A stretch of DNA of 64,000 bases from Mesorhizobium sp. NFR06 (GCF_900115245.1 NZ_FOVT01000010.1:159476-223475), one strand, 5' to 3'. Positions 1 through 8,742 are shown, numbered from the stretch's first letter. Numbers and translations: made by a program. The notes: generated by a model not told the origin, from the sequence alone.

Positions 1-198
1 CTTGGCGTCCGGCGCCGGCGGGATTTTGGTCGCCTCCGCGTTGAACAGAAGCAGCACCCCGTTGCCGCAGCGGAAGAACACGTGGCGACCCTCGACCTTG
101 CCCAGCGGCTCGAGGCCGATGATGTCGCGGTAGAAGCCTTCGGCGGCATGCAAGTCCGTGACGTAGAGGGCCGATTCCAGAATCCCCGAGGGAGTCAC
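1..198 (-). CDS. VOC (glyoxalase/bleomycin-resistance) family protein, 3' part outside the window
   Basis: Reading the minus strand from a GTG at 198 gives a protein that opens with an LESALYV strand, then a helix with AEGFYRDIIGLEPLG, then VFFRCGNGVLLLFNAE. This is the first beta-alpha-beta-beta-beta unit of the vicinal oxygen chelate fold, with the usual F-Y-x-x-(I/V)-L-G-L-like core. Only the first 66 codons are visible, so metal ligands and substrate cannot be judged. VOC proteins include glyoxalases, dioxygenases and drug-binding proteins. The start sits directly beside repeat A1. The family call is fairly safe and the function is open. Confidence 0.7.
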   Translation of the reverse strand, partial: MTPSGILESALYVTDLHAAEGFYRDIIGLEPLGKVEGRHVFFRCGNGVLLLFNAEATKIPPAPDAK

Positions 199-200
199 GA

Positions 201-417
201 GGCGCCCCCCTCTGCCCTCGGGCGTTCGTCGTTCGCAAAGCCAAGCAATTGGCTTTGCGTCCGCTTCGCGGACCACTCCTCACCCCCCACAATGGGGGAG
301 ATCAGCCGCCATTGCGGCTTTCGCCAATCACCTTCGTTGCAGGGCTGAGCGGAGCGCGGAAGCTGCCAATCTTCCCCCTTGGGGGGGAGATGTCCGGCAG
401 GACAGAGGGGGGCGCCC
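201..417. repeat. Family A palindromic repeat element A1 (with an inserted hairpin module)
   Basis: The element starts with GGCGCCCCCCTCTGCCCT and ends with its inverse, GGCAGGACAGAGGGGGGCGCC. CCCCCAC/GTGGGGG-type hairpins lie inside each arm. It is longer than the other family A copies because a module of about 70 nt (217-286) is inserted in the left arm. That module contains the hairpin AAAGCCAA-GCAA-TTGGCTTT and is also found, inverted, at 56527-56597. It fills the gap between the VOC gene and rph. Confidence 0.75.
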
Positions 418-435
418 AAGCTCGACATTTCAGAT

Positions 436-1152
436 TTACGCAACCGCCATCTGCTGCAGGCTCACCAGCCGCGAAATCCCTTTCTTGGCCAGTCCCATCA
501 GCGCCGCGAATTGCTCCTCGGAAAACGGCTCGCCCTCGGCCGTGCCCTGGATCTCGACGATGCCGCCCTTTCCGGTCATGACGAAATTGGCGTCGGTGCC
601 GGCGGAGGAATCCTCCAGATAGTCGAGATCGATGACCGGCTGGCCGTCATGGATGCCGCAGGAGATCGCCGCGACATGATCCTTCAGCACCTTGGCGACA
701 CTGACCATCTGGCGCGCTTCCATCCAGCGCAGGCAATCGTAGAGCGCCACCCAGCCGCCGGTGATCGAGGCCGTGCGGGTGCCGCCATCGGCCTGGATGA
801 CGTCGCAGTCGACGGTGATCTGCTGTTCGCCCAGCGCCTGCAGGTCGACCACAGCGCGCAAGCTCCGGCCGATCAGCCGCTGGATCTCCAGCGTGCGGCC
901 GCCCTGCTTGCCGGCGGAGGCCTCGCGCCGCATGCGCTCGCCGGTCGATCGCGGCAGCATGCCGTATTCGGCCGTCACCCAGCCCTTGCCGGAATTGCGC
1001 ATCCAGGCCGGCACCTTTTCCTCCAGGCTCGCCGTGCACAGCACATGCGTGTCGCCGAATTTCACCAGGCACGAGCCTTCGGCGTGCTTGGAGACGCCGC
1101 GCTCGAAGGAGATGGCGCGCATTTCGTCGGCTTGGCGTTTGGAGGGGCGCAT
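436..1152 (-). CDS. rph: Ribonuclease PH
   Basis: A phosphorolytic 3'-5' exoribonuclease that trims tRNA precursors, releasing nucleoside diphosphates; active as a hexamer in the cytoplasm. The 238-residue product has the family's usual length. It carries GRTLEIQRLIGRSLRAVVD near residues 84-102 and the phosphate-binding stretch GGTRTASITGG near residues 121-131. The start MRPSKRQADEMR is the usual RNase PH N-terminus; an upstream in-frame ATG at 1212 would add 20 atypical residues. It is divergent from hrcA, the arrangement known from other rhizobia. Confidence 0.96.
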   Translation of the reverse strand: MRPSKRQADEMRAISFERGVSKHAEGSCLVKFGDTHVLCTASLEEKVPAWMRNSGKGWVTAEYGMLPRSTGERMRREASAGKQGGRTLEIQRLIGRSLRAVVDLQALGEQQITVDCDVIQADGGTRTASITGGWVALYDCLRWMEARQMVSVAKVLKDHVAAISCGIHDGQPVIDLDYLEDSSAGTDANFVMTGKGGIVEIQGTAEGEPFSEEQFAALMGLAKKGISRLVSLQQMAVA

Positions 1153-1252
1153 TCGGCCTGCTTTCTTCTCGGTTCCGCAATCGTGGCCGGCTTGTAGACG
1201 CATGCAGCCCAAGTCGCAAAGGAAAAGGACGGCGCAGGATAAAACGGCCGGG

Positions 1253-1280
1253 TTGCGCCAGGACGGCTTAAGTCTATATC
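1253..1280 (+). promoter_or_regulatory. Possible sigma-70 promoter of hrcA
   Basis: TTGCGC (1253-1258) and TATATC (1275-1280) are spaced by 16 nt and precede the hrcA start by 25 nt, with a strong AGGAGG ribosome site at 1288-1293. No CIRCE inverted repeat (TTAGCACTC-N9-GAGTGCTAA) is visible, so HrcA autoregulation through CIRCE is not supported here. Confidence 0.35.
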
Positions 1281-1305
1281 TTTCTATAGGAGGTTTCTCG
1301 CCGGA

Positions 1306-2388
1306 ATGAACAAACCAGTCGATCCGACGTCGCAGTCGCCGGTAGTCCAGTCACTCGACACGCGCTCGCGCGATATTTTCCGGCGGATTGTCGAATCCTA
1401 TTTGCGCGACGGCGAGCCGGTCGGCTCGCGCAGCCTGTCGCGCATCCTGCCCTCATCGCTGTCGCCCGCCACCATCCGCAACGTGATGAGCGACCTCGAG
1501 CATCTGGGCCTGATCTACGCGCCGCACATTTCGGCCGGGCGCTTGCCGACGCAGACCGGCCTGCGTTTCTTCGTCGATGCTTTCATGGAGCTCGGCGACC
1601 TTTCCGACGACGAGCGCCGCACCATCGAGGCGCAGGTGCGCGCCTCCGGTTCCGGCGCGACGCTGGAGCATATGCTGACCGAGGCCAGCCAGATGCTGTC
1701 CGGCATGTCGCGCGGCGCCGGGCTGGTGCTCGCCTCCAAGAACGAGGTGGCGCTGAAGCACATCGAATTCATCCAGCTCGAACCGACCAAGGCGCTTGCC
1801 GTGCTCGTGTCGCAGAACGGCGATGTCGAGAATCGCGTCGTCGACCTGCCGGCCGGCATCACCGTCTCGCAATTGCACGAGGCGTCGAACTTCCTCAACG
1901 CGCATATCAGAGGCCGCACGCTGGCCGAGGCCCGTATCGAGATCGCCCGCATCAAGGACGAGACCAGGGCGGCGCTCGACACGCTGTCGCAGGACCTGGT
2001 CGAGAAAGGCCTGGCGGTCTGGGCCGGCGCCGAAAGCGGCCTGCCGGCGCGCCTCATCGTGCGCGGCCGCGCCAACCTTCTGGAGAACGTCACCGCCCAG
2101 GCCGATCTCGAATTGCTGCGCCATCTGTTCGAGGACCTGGAGACCCAGGATGGGCTCTTGCAGCTGCTCGACCTTGCCGAGGAAGGGCCCGGCGTGCGCA
2201 TCTTCATCGGCTCGGAGAACAAGCTGTTTTCGCTCTCCGGCTCGTCGCTGGTCGTCGCGCCCTATCGCGACAAGGATGCCCGCGTCATCGGCGCGCTCGG
2301 CGTCATCGGCCCGACGCGCCTGAATTACGCCCGCATCGTACCGATGGTCGACTATACCGCGCAGCTGATTTCACGCATGCTCAGATAG
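1306..2388 (+). CDS. hrcA: Heat-inducible transcription repressor HrcA
   Basis: HrcA represses chaperone operons (groESL, in some species dnaK) by binding CIRCE, with GroEL helping it fold. The first ~90 residues form the winged helix (RDIFRRIVESYLRDGEPVGSR, then LSPATIRNVMSDLEHLGL and the wing HISAGRLPTQTGLRFFVD). The rest is the GAF-like dimerisation domain. At 360 residues it has the normal length. AGGAGG stands 12 nt before the ATG. In many rhizobia grpE follows hrcA; here no grpE is next, and a small unknown gene comes instead. Confidence 0.95.
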   Translation: MNKPVDPTSQSPVVQSLDTRSRDIFRRIVESYLRDGEPVGSRSLSRILPSSLSPATIRNVMSDLEHLGLIYAPHISAGRLPTQTGLRFFVDAFMELGDLSDDERRTIEAQVRASGSGATLEHMLTEASQMLSGMSRGAGLVLASKNEVALKHIEFIQLEPTKALAVLVSQNGDVENRVVDLPAGITVSQLHEASNFLNAHIRGRTLAEARIEIARIKDETRAALDTLSQDLVEKGLAVWAGAESGLPARLIVRGRANLLENVTAQADLELLRHLFEDLETQDGLLQLLDLAEEGPGVRIFIGSENKLFSLSGSSLVVAPYRDKDARVIGALGVIGPTRLNYARIVPMVDYTAQLISRMLR

Positions 2389-2468
2389 CAGCGGCGTGCA
2401 AGGAAGCGCAAATCCAGGAAAGTGTTACGGGGCTCCGTCCGGAATTGCGTATATACTAAGAGATAGAG

Positions 2469-2501
2469 GCGGTTCGCCGTTTCCGTCAAACGGCGAACCG
2501 C
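2469..2501 (+). terminator. Perfect 14-bp hairpin behind hrcA
   Basis: GCGGTTCGCCGTTT (2469-2482) is followed after CCGTC by its exact reverse complement (2488-2501) and then TTTA. It could end the hrcA transcript. It also sits only 21 nt before the start of the next gene, so it may instead be a leader structure of that gene. The U-tract is short, which weakens the terminator reading. Confidence 0.4.
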
Positions 2502-2522
2502 TTTATCGCGAGGGAGGCAAAC

Positions 2523-2720
2523 ATGGCGCTGGAATCACTCAAGGCCCAGATCGACCTTCTGCTCCAGGAAATGGTCAATCAGCCCGAGGACGAGCACGAG
2601 ATCCAGGAGCAGCTGCGCGAGAAGTTCAGGCAGCTGCGCGCCATGGGCCTGCCGTTGCCGGCCGATCTGGTCGCGCTGGAAAAGCAGCTCGACGACGATC
2701 TGGACGTGGAAGAGAGCTGA
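2523..2720 (+). CDS. Small acidic hypothetical protein (65 aa)
   Basis: The frame starts with ATG behind GAGGGAGG, a good ribosome site, and encodes a 65-residue, strongly charged and almost wholly helical protein (ESLKAQIDLLLQEM, then EIQEQLREKFRQLRAMG, then LEKQLDDDLDVEES). The pattern suggests a short coiled coil or helical hairpin. There is no signal peptide or known motif. It lies between hrcA and a secreted dehydrogenase, and a perfect hairpin precedes it. No function can be assigned. Codon use and the ribosome site argue that it is a real gene. Confidence 0.65.
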   Translation: MALESLKAQIDLLLQEMVNQPEDEHEIQEQLREKFRQLRAMGLPLPADLVALEKQLDDDLDVEES

Positions 2721-2838
2721 GCAGCTCCTCAAATCCACGCGCGCACGCTTCTCTTTCACGGTGCCTGCCCGATATCCTGTCGTTCGTTGATGCTCCATTG
2801 AAGCTCGACGGGTGCATTGGAGAACGAAGGAGACGAGC

Positions 2839-4179
2839 ATGATGCGGATTGCCGGGCTTGCGGGCTTTATCCTGCTTGTCGCCAGCAGCGCCTTCGCCCA
2901 GCAGACCGATCCACCCTTGCTCAGCGGCGAAAAGGCCTTCGGCGACTGGAAGGCCGACCGGCCTGGGGTACGCAGGCTGCTCAAGCCGCAAGATTTGCGG
3001 AAACCCTATGCAACCGAGTCAGCCTCCAACGGCGGCGGCGTCACCGATCGCCCCGAGGACGCCAAGCCGAAGCTTCCGCCCGGCTTTTCGGCCGAGCTCG
3101 TCGCATCGGGCGTCGACGGCCCTCGCGTCGTGCGCGTGGCGCCGAATGGCGACCTCTTCGTGGCCGACAGCCGGGCAAACCAGGTGCGCGTCTACCGCCT
3201 GGCCGCCGGCAGCGCGGAGCCCGCCGAGAAATCGATCTTCGCCAAGGGCCTGACCCGACCCTACGGCATCGCCTTCTATCCGCCCGGCGACAAGCCGCAA
3301 TGGGTCTATGTCGCCAACAGCGACAGCGTCGTCCGCTTCCCCTATCGCGACGGTGATCTGGAGGCGTCCGGCGGGCCGGAGACCATCGTCGCCAAAATCC
3401 CGGCCAGCCATCACTGGACGCGCGACATCGCCTTCTCGCCCGACGGCAAGACGCTCTACCTGTCGGTCGGCTCCGGCTCCAACATCGCCGAGGATATGGG
3501 CGCCAGGCCGAAGGGCGGCCTCGAAGCCTGGGTGAAATCGCAGCCGCTGGGCGCGACCTGGGGCGCGGAACAGGGCCGCGCCGACGTCCTGGCCTTCGAT
3601 CCCGACGGCAGCAACCGCCGGATTGTCGCCACCGGCCTGCGCAACTGTTCCGGCATGACCGTGCAACCCGCGACGGGCGCGCTCTGGTGCGTCGTCAACG
3701 AGCGCGACGAGCTCGGCGACGACGTCCCCTTCGAATACGCCACCGCCGTCAAGGAGGGCGCCTTCTACGGCTGGCCCTGGTATTATATCGGCGACCATGA
3801 GGATCCGCGCTTCAAGGGCGCGCGGCCGGACCTCGCCGGCAAGGTCGCGATGCCCGACGTGCTGATGCAGGCGCATTCGGCCCCGCTCAACATCGCCTTC
3901 TACGACGGCGGCAATTTCCCGGCCGAATACAAGGGCGACGCTTTCGTCACCTTGCACGGTTCGTGGAACCGCGACATGCGCACCGGCTACAAGGTGGTGC
4001 GGCTGAAATTCAAGGACGGCAAGCCGACCGGCGAATACGAGGACTTCGCCACCGGCTTCGTCATTGCCGACGACGCGGTCTGGGGCCGGCCGGTCGGTGT
4101 GGCCGTGGCGAAGGACGGCGCGCTGATCCTCACCGAGGACGGCAACGGCACCATCTGGCGTATTACATATGGCGGCTAG
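2839..4179 (+). CDS. Secreted sorbosone-dehydrogenase-like (PQQ sugar dehydrogenase family) beta-propeller protein
   Basis: The 446-residue product begins with a signal peptide (MMRIAGLAGFILLVASSAFAQQ, cleavage near residue 20). A domain resembling L-sorbosone and aldose sugar dehydrogenases follows: LPPGFSAELVASGVDGPRVV, APNGDLFVADSRANQVRVY, LTRPYGIAFYP, DIAFSPDGKTLYLSVGSGSN, and near the end AFVTLHGSWNRDMRTGYKVVRL. These motifs fit a six-bladed propeller that oxidises sugars or aldehydes in the periplasm with a quinone cofactor. The substrate is unknown. AAGGAGA lies upstream of the chosen ATG; an in-frame ATG 27 nt earlier lacks a signal-like start. Confidence 0.8.
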   Translation: MMRIAGLAGFILLVASSAFAQQTDPPLLSGEKAFGDWKADRPGVRRLLKPQDLRKPYATESASNGGGVTDRPEDAKPKLPPGFSAELVASGVDGPRVVRVAPNGDLFVADSRANQVRVYRLAAGSAEPAEKSIFAKGLTRPYGIAFYPPGDKPQWVYVANSDSVVRFPYRDGDLEASGGPETIVAKIPASHHWTRDIAFSPDGKTLYLSVGSGSNIAEDMGARPKGGLEAWVKSQPLGATWGAEQGRADVLAFDPDGSNRRIVATGLRNCSGMTVQPATGALWCVVNERDELGDDVPFEYATAVKEGAFYGWPWYYIGDHEDPRFKGARPDLAGKVAMPDVLMQAHSAPLNIAFYDGGNFPAEYKGDAFVTLHGSWNRDMRTGYKVVRLKFKDGKPTGEYEDFATGFVIADDAVWGRPVGVAVAKDGALILTEDGNGTIWRITYGG

Positions 4180-4283
4180 CTCCTCAGCAGGAATCTGAAA
4201 TCCGCCGCTTGTTGCAGGTAAATTTCACCGTCCATTTCCGCGAAATCAGCGCAAACGCCCCGGGACTGGCGGAAGCCCCTCAG

Positions 4284-4470
4284 CCTCGTCATTCCAGGGC
4301 GGAGCAGCCGCGAAGCGGCGTCGCGAAGACCCTGGAATCCATGCCGTGACCTGAGTCGTGGAATGCAGCGGAGCAGAATTCTGCACCGCGGCAGCGCTCG
4401 GATATCACGGAATGGATTCTAGGGTCTGCGCGCGTCGCTTCGCTCCTTGCTCCGCCCTAGAATGACGACG
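4284..4470. repeat. Family C repeat element C1
   Basis: The ~187-nt element has ~60-nt imperfect inverted ends. The left arm runs from CCTCGTCATTCCAGGGCGGAG to CCTGGAATCCATGCCGTGA and the right arm is its inverse. A central spacer holds a smaller hairpin around GCAGAATTCTGC. Other copies are C2 (21422), C3 (45922) and C4 (46246). It explains most of the gap between the dehydrogenase and the LysE gene; nothing else was recognised in 4180-4644. Confidence 0.8.
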
Positions 4471-4644
4471 GGACTGGTCGTTTCGGCCAATTCCCAAGGT
4501 ATGCGGTCTGCCAACGAGGGGACCAGCTCCCGGCCGAGTTGGCGCAACAAATCCCGCCGCGAGGGAATTACCGTCGACCCCTCATCATGATAAAAGCCCG
4601 GCTCCACACCGGTCCCTTGCGGAACCATACACTAGGCCTGAACC

Positions 4645-5262
4645 ATGACACTCACCGGATTCCTCGCTTACAGTGCCGCGCTCGGCATCGCCGCCGCCAT
4701 TCCAGGCCCGGGCGTCACCGCGCTCGTTGCCCGCGCGCTCGGCTCCGGCTTCCGTTCGTCGCTCGCCATGTCGTTCGGCCTGATGCTCGGCGACCTCACC
4801 TATCTCACCGCCGTGGTGCTCGGGCTCGCCTTCGTCGCCCAGACCTTCGGCATGGTCTTCCTCGCCATCAAATGGGCCGGCGTCGCCTATCTGGCTTTCC
4901 TCGCCTGGCGCTTCTGGACCAGCGGCATCACGCCCGAGACCGTCGAGGCGCGCAAGGCCAAGGGCGGACTGGCGTCGAGCTTCATCGCCGGGCTGACGGT
5001 CACGCTCGGCAACCCGAAGACGATGATCTTCTACCTCGCCATCACGCCGACCATCGTCGACCTGAAGACGATCACTCTTGCCGACTACGCCATCCTCGCG
5101 GCGCTGACCGTCGTCGTGCTGTTCGTGGTGCTGGTGCCCTATCTGGCGTTGGCCGCCAAGGCGCGCTGGTTCCTCAAATCGCCGCGCGCGCTGAAGATTC
5201 TCAACCGGACCGCCGCCGGCTTCATGATGGGCGCCGCAGCGGCCATCGCCGCGCGCCAGTAG
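4645..5262 (+). CDS. LysE/RhtB family amino-acid exporter
   Basis: A 205-residue inner-membrane protein with about six hydrophobic segments. It opens with MTLTGFLAYSAALGIAAAIPGPGV; the PGP motif after the first segment is typical of LysE/RhtB exporters of amino acids or homoserine lactones. GLTVTLGNPKTMIFYLA near residue 120 is a second conserved family stretch (G-N-P-K). The substrate cannot be told. The ribosome site is poor, but the start matches the family. It stands alone between repeat C1 and cysK. Confidence 0.9.
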   Translation: MTLTGFLAYSAALGIAAAIPGPGVTALVARALGSGFRSSLAMSFGLMLGDLTYLTAVVLGLAFVAQTFGMVFLAIKWAGVAYLAFLAWRFWTSGITPETVEARKAKGGLASSFIAGLTVTLGNPKTMIFYLAITPTIVDLKTITLADYAILAALTVVVLFVVLVPYLALAAKARWFLKSPRALKILNRTAAGFMMGAAAAIAARQ

Positions 5263-5295
5263 CCTCCGATCTCAACCCGTCCGCTTTCAGCGAAA

Positions 5296-5327
5296 GCATT
5301 CCGGAAATGGGCCAATCCGGAAAATGC
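5296..5327 (+). terminator. Imperfect hairpin between lysE-like gene and cysK
   Basis: GCATTCCGGA and TCCGGAAAATGC face each other around AATGGGCCAA. Similar GCATT-CCGGA stem-loops are common intergenic structures in rhizobia. It could end the exporter transcript, though no U-tract follows at once. Confidence 0.3.
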
Positions 5328-5448
5328 ATTTCCGGTCCCGAGTGGTTTTGAGCAACCGCCCCACTCGGATATTTTCCAACCGCAGCCTATCTTGCGCGGC
5401 TGAAAGCCCTATTCTGTCCACCTGTGCTGTTGCCTTGGGAGCGAAACA

Positions 5449-6429
5449 ATGAACAAGCCCGTCACTTCTGCGCGCGTGCCCGGCCGCGGCCGCGTCTTCA
5501 ATTCGATCACCGAGACGATCGGAGACACGCCGCTGGTCAGGCTGGACAAGTTTGCGAAGGAAAAGGGCATCGTCGCCAATCTCATGGCCAAGCTCGAATT
5601 CTTCAACCCGATCGCCTCGGTCAAGGACCGCATCGGCGTCGCCATGATCGAGGCGCTGGAGGAGGCCGGCAAGATTGCGCCCGGCAAGACTACGCTGATT
5701 GAGCCGACCTCCGGCAACACCGGCATCGCGCTCGCCTTCGCGGCCGCCGCCAAGGGCTACAAGCTGATCCTGACCATGCCGGAGACGATGTCGGTCGAGC
5801 GCCGCAAGATGCTGGCGCTGCTCGGCGCCGAGCTGGTGCTGACCGAAGGCCCGAAAGGCATGAAGGGCGCCATCGCCAAGGCCGACGAGCTCGCCGCGAC
5901 GCTGCCCAACGCCATCATCCCGCAGCAGTTCGAGAATCCGGCCAATCCCGAGATCCACCGCCGCACCACGGCCGAGGAAATCTGGAACGACACCAATGGC
6001 GAGGTCGATATCTTCGTCGCCGGTATTGGCACCGGCGGCACCATCACCGGCGTCGGCCAGGTCTTGAAGAAGCGCAAGCCGTCGCTGCATGTCGTGGCTG
6101 TCGAGCCGGAAGCCTCGCCGGTGCTGTCGGGCGGCCAGCCCGGTCCGCACAAGATCCAGGGTATTGGCGCGGGCTTCGCCCCGAAAATCCTCGATACTTC
6201 GATTTATGACGAGGTCGTCAGGGTTTCGAACGAGGATTCGGTCGCCAATGCCCGCCTCGTCGCCCGCCTCGAAGGCGTGCCGGTCGGCATCTCGTCGGGC
6301 GCGGCGCTCCAGGCCGCCATCGTCGTCGGCTCGCGGCCCGAGAACAAGGGCAAGAACCTCGTCGTCGTCATCCCCTCCTTCGCCGAGCGTTATCTCTCGA
6401 CCATCCTGTTCGACGGGCTGGGCGCCTAG
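5449..6429 (+). CDS. cysK: Cysteine synthase A (O-acetylserine sulfhydrylase)
   Basis: Makes L-cysteine from O-acetyl-L-serine and sulfide with pyridoxal phosphate, in the cytoplasm. The 326-residue protein shows ETIGDTPLVRL near residue 23, NPIASVKDRIG with the PLP lysine at residue 59, and the substrate loop PTSGNTGIA near residues 84-92. The phosphate-binding loop GIGTGGTITG lies near residue 190, and GISSGAAL near residue 285. GGGAGCG precedes the ATG. No key residue is missing. Confidence 0.95.
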   Translation: MNKPVTSARVPGRGRVFNSITETIGDTPLVRLDKFAKEKGIVANLMAKLEFFNPIASVKDRIGVAMIEALEEAGKIAPGKTTLIEPTSGNTGIALAFAAAAKGYKLILTMPETMSVERRKMLALLGAELVLTEGPKGMKGAIAKADELAATLPNAIIPQQFENPANPEIHRRTTAEEIWNDTNGEVDIFVAGIGTGGTITGVGQVLKKRKPSLHVVAVEPEASPVLSGGQPGPHKIQGIGAGFAPKILDTSIYDEVVRVSNEDSVANARLVARLEGVPVGISSGAALQAAIVVGSRPENKGKNLVVVIPSFAERYLSTILFDGLGA

Positions 6430-6458
6430 GCGCGTCCAACTTGAGCGACGAGATCCTT

Positions 6459-6620
6459 CGCGCCCCCTCTGCCCTGCCGGGCATCTCCCCCACTTGGCCC
6501 ACCTGGGGGAGATCAGCAGCTTCGGCGCCTAGCTCGATTTTACAACGTTGGAGATTGGCGAAAGCCAACGCGACGGCCAATCTCCCCGGGGGAGATGTCC
6601 GGCAGGACAGAGGGGGCGCT
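6459..6620. repeat. Family A repeat element A2
   Basis: Two inverted arms flank a short spacer: CGCCCCCTCTGCCCTGCCGG at the left and CCGGCAGGACAGAGGGGGCG at the right. The spacer contains ACGTTGGAGATTGGCGAAAG, a stretch shared with elements A3, A4 and A5. It lies between cysK and the GST gene. Confidence 0.8.
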
Positions 6621-6765
6621 GTCCCTCCAACCCAACAGGTTGATCGTCTCCCGCTTACTGGACCACTGAAAAAAACACCTCTGGCGCCCGTAGTTTCGCT
6701 TGAGCGAGGTGAGGCTTCGATCCAAACCTGTGCCGCTGTCCCGAATCGGCCGGCGGGAGGATTTC

Positions 6766-7395
6766 ATGTACAAGCTCTACACGCGTCCGGGCAGCGGCGG
6801 CTTCGTCGTCGAGGCGGCGCTCGCCATGGCCGGCGTGCCCTTCGAACAGATCGATGTGCCGAAGCAGGGTTCGCCCGATCCGGCCTTCCTCGCCATCAGC
6901 CCGCTGAACCAGGTGCCGGTGCTGACCTTGCCGGATGGTCATTCGCTGACCGAATCGGCGGCGATCTGCATTCTGCTGGCCGAGCGCCACCTTGAAGCGC
7001 GTCTGGCGCCGGAAACGGGCTCGTCCGGCCGTGCCGATTTCCTGCGCTGGATGGCCTTCTTGTCGTCGGTGCTCTACCCGGCCATCCTGAGGCTCTATTA
7101 CGCGCACCGCTACACCGTGGATGGCGAAGGCGTGCAAGCGGTGAAGAAAGCCGCCGTCGCCGAGATGGATCGCGGCTTTGCCGTTGTCGACCGGGCGCTC
7201 GCCGGCCGTGACTGGCTGGCCGGCGAGGCGCTCTCGCTGGCCGACATCTATCTCGTCATGCTGATAGCCTGGCATCCTGAGGTCGAGAAAGCGCGTGACG
7301 CCTGGCCGAACATCGAACGCCTGTGGGCCAGGCTGCGCCGGCATGAGCTGATCCGCAAGCTGAACGCATCCCATGAGATGTGGCCGCAAGCCTAA
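6766..7395 (+). CDS. Glutathione S-transferase family protein
   Basis: The 209-residue product has an N-terminal thioredoxin-like domain (MYKLYTRPGSGGFVVEAALAMAGVPFE, then the cis-proline turn LNQVPVLTLPDG and TESAAICILLAERH). An all-helical C-terminal domain follows, with AGRDWLAGEALSLADIYL, the N-capping box typical of bacterial GSTs. The catalytic-position residue in the first loop appears to be Ser/Gly rather than Cys. GGGAGG lies 6 nt before the chosen ATG. The exact substrate is unknown. Confidence 0.88.
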   Translation: MYKLYTRPGSGGFVVEAALAMAGVPFEQIDVPKQGSPDPAFLAISPLNQVPVLTLPDGHSLTESAAICILLAERHLEARLAPETGSSGRADFLRWMAFLSSVLYPAILRLYYAHRYTVDGEGVQAVKKAAVAEMDRGFAVVDRALAGRDWLAGEALSLADIYLVMLIAWHPEVEKARDAWPNIERLWARLRRHELIRKLNASHEMWPQA

Positions 7396-7496
7396 TGCGC
7401 GTCGCGCGAAACGGATTCAGGCGACGCGCTTCTATGTCTTTGTTTTAATGCATGTCGTTATCCCGGAACCGTGCGCGCTTCTGGGTGACAGGCATT
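7394..7496. repeat. Family D hairpin pair behind the GST gene
   Basis: Two stem-loop units follow each other: ATGCGCGTCGC with GCGACGCGCTT (7394-7431), then ATGCATGTCG with the degenerate inverse GGTGACAGGCAT (7449-7496). They resemble D2 (29033) and D3 (32497), which also start right behind a stop codon. They may act as bidirectional terminators between the convergent GST and sigma-factor genes. Confidence 0.5.
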
Positions 7497-8742
7497 AATT
7501 CCTGCCCAGCTTCGCCTTCTCGCCCTGCAGGAAACGCCGCAGCGCCGGATCGCGTTCGAGGCCGATCGCCTGGTCGTAGGCTTCGGCGGCGTGCTTGATG
7601 TTGCCGAGCCTGGCCAGCAGGCCGGCGCGGGCGGCCCAATAGGGCTGATAGTCCTGCAGCCGCCTGTCGTCGCCCAGCACGTAAAGAGCCGCCAACCCAG
7701 CCAAGGCGCCCTCGGTTTCGGCAATCGCCACCGCGCGGTTGATCGCCACCACCGGTGAGCCGGCCACTTCCAGCAGTGCGTCATAAAGCTGGTGGATCGC
7801 CGTCCAGTCGGTGCCGCTGCCGCGCCGGCGCGCCGTGTGGGCGGACTGCACGGCGGCCTCCAGCTGGTAGCGGCCGATGATCCCCCTTTGCGCGGCGGTT
7901 ACGAGCAAGGCTTCCGCCTCGTCGATCAAGCTGTCGTCCCAGAGCGCGATATCCTGCTCGGCAAGCGGCACGAAGTCTCCTTCCGGGCCGCGCCTGGCCG
8001 AGCGGCGCGCCTCGGCAAAAAGCATCAGCGCCAGCAGGCCCAGCGCCTCCGGCTCGTCCGGCATCAGCGAGGCGACCAGCCGGCCGAGCCAGATGCCTTC
8101 GGTGGCGAGATTGCGTCGCCTGGTATCGGTGCCGATCGGATCGGACCAGCCCTCGGCGAAGGTGGCGTAGATCGCTTCCAGCACGGCGCCCAGCCGCTCG
8201 CCGAGTTCCGCCCGCCCCGGCACGCGAAACGGAATCCCGGTTTCGCGGATACGCGCCTTGGCCCGCACCAGTCGCTGGCCCATCGCCGCCGGCGAAACCA
8301 GGAAGGCCGAAGCGATGGTCGCGGCGTCGAAGCCGAGGATCGTCTGCAGGATCAGCGGCGCGCGCACGCTCGATTCGATCGCCGGATGGGCGCAGGCGAA
8401 CATCAGTCTCAACCTGTCGTCCGGCAGCTCCTCGCCGCTCATGCGGGCCTCCATTTCTTCGGCAATCAGCTGCAAGTGATCGCGGGCCGCCTCGCCGGTC
8501 AGCCGCCGCCGCACGGCGTCCACGTCGCGCCGGCGCGCCACCGCCAGCAGCCACGCCTCCGGCTGCGTGGGCACGCCGGTTCGCGGCCAGCGTTCAAGCG
8601 CGGCCGCGAAGGCATCGGCCAGCGCGTCCTCGGCGCCGGCGACGTCGCGCGTGCGGGCCGCGAGCCAGGCGACCAGCTTTCCATAGCTGCGCCGGGCGGC
8701 CGCCTCGGCCGCCGCCCGCGCGATCTCGGAGCGATCATCCAT
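7495..8742 (-). CDS. ECF-type RNA polymerase sigma factor with DUF6596-type C-terminal domain
   Basis: The 415-residue protein starts with a sigma-70 region 2 (KLVAWLAARTRDVAGAEDALADAFAAALERWPRTGVPTQPEAWLLAVARRRDVDAVRR). Region 4 follows near residues 130-180 (LILQTILGFDAATIASAFLVSPAAMGQRLVRAKARIR). A long helical TPR-like extension makes up the rest (residues ~190-415), ending with repeats such as EAYDQAIGLERDPALRRFLQGEKAKLGRN. In this group the extension is thought to replace a separate anti-sigma factor. The ATG is 11 nt behind the YCII gene, so the two form an operon. Confidence 0.88.
   Translation of the reverse strand: MDDRSEIARAAAEAAARRSYGKLVAWLAARTRDVAGAEDALADAFAAALERWPRTGVPTQPEAWLLAVARRRDVDAVRRRLTGEAARDHLQLIAEEMEARMSGEELPDDRLRLMFACAHPAIESSVRAPLILQTILGFDAATIASAFLVSPAAMGQRLVRAKARIRETGIPFRVPGRAELGERLGAVLEAIYATFAEGWSDPIGTDTRRRNLATEGIWLGRLVASLMPDEPEALGLLALMLFAEARRSARRGPEGDFVPLAEQDIALWDDSLIDEAEALLVTAAQRGIIGRYQLEAAVQSAHTARRRGSGTDWTAIHQLYDALLEVAGSPVVAINRAVAIAETEGALAGLAALYVLGDDRRLQDYQPYWAARAGLLARLGNIKHAAEAYDQAIGLERDPALRRFLQGEKAKLGRN

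Noticed and set aside
1153..1305. CIRCE element in front of hrcA
   Set aside because: No TTAGCACTC-N9-GAGTGCTAA or close variant in the rph/hrcA space.
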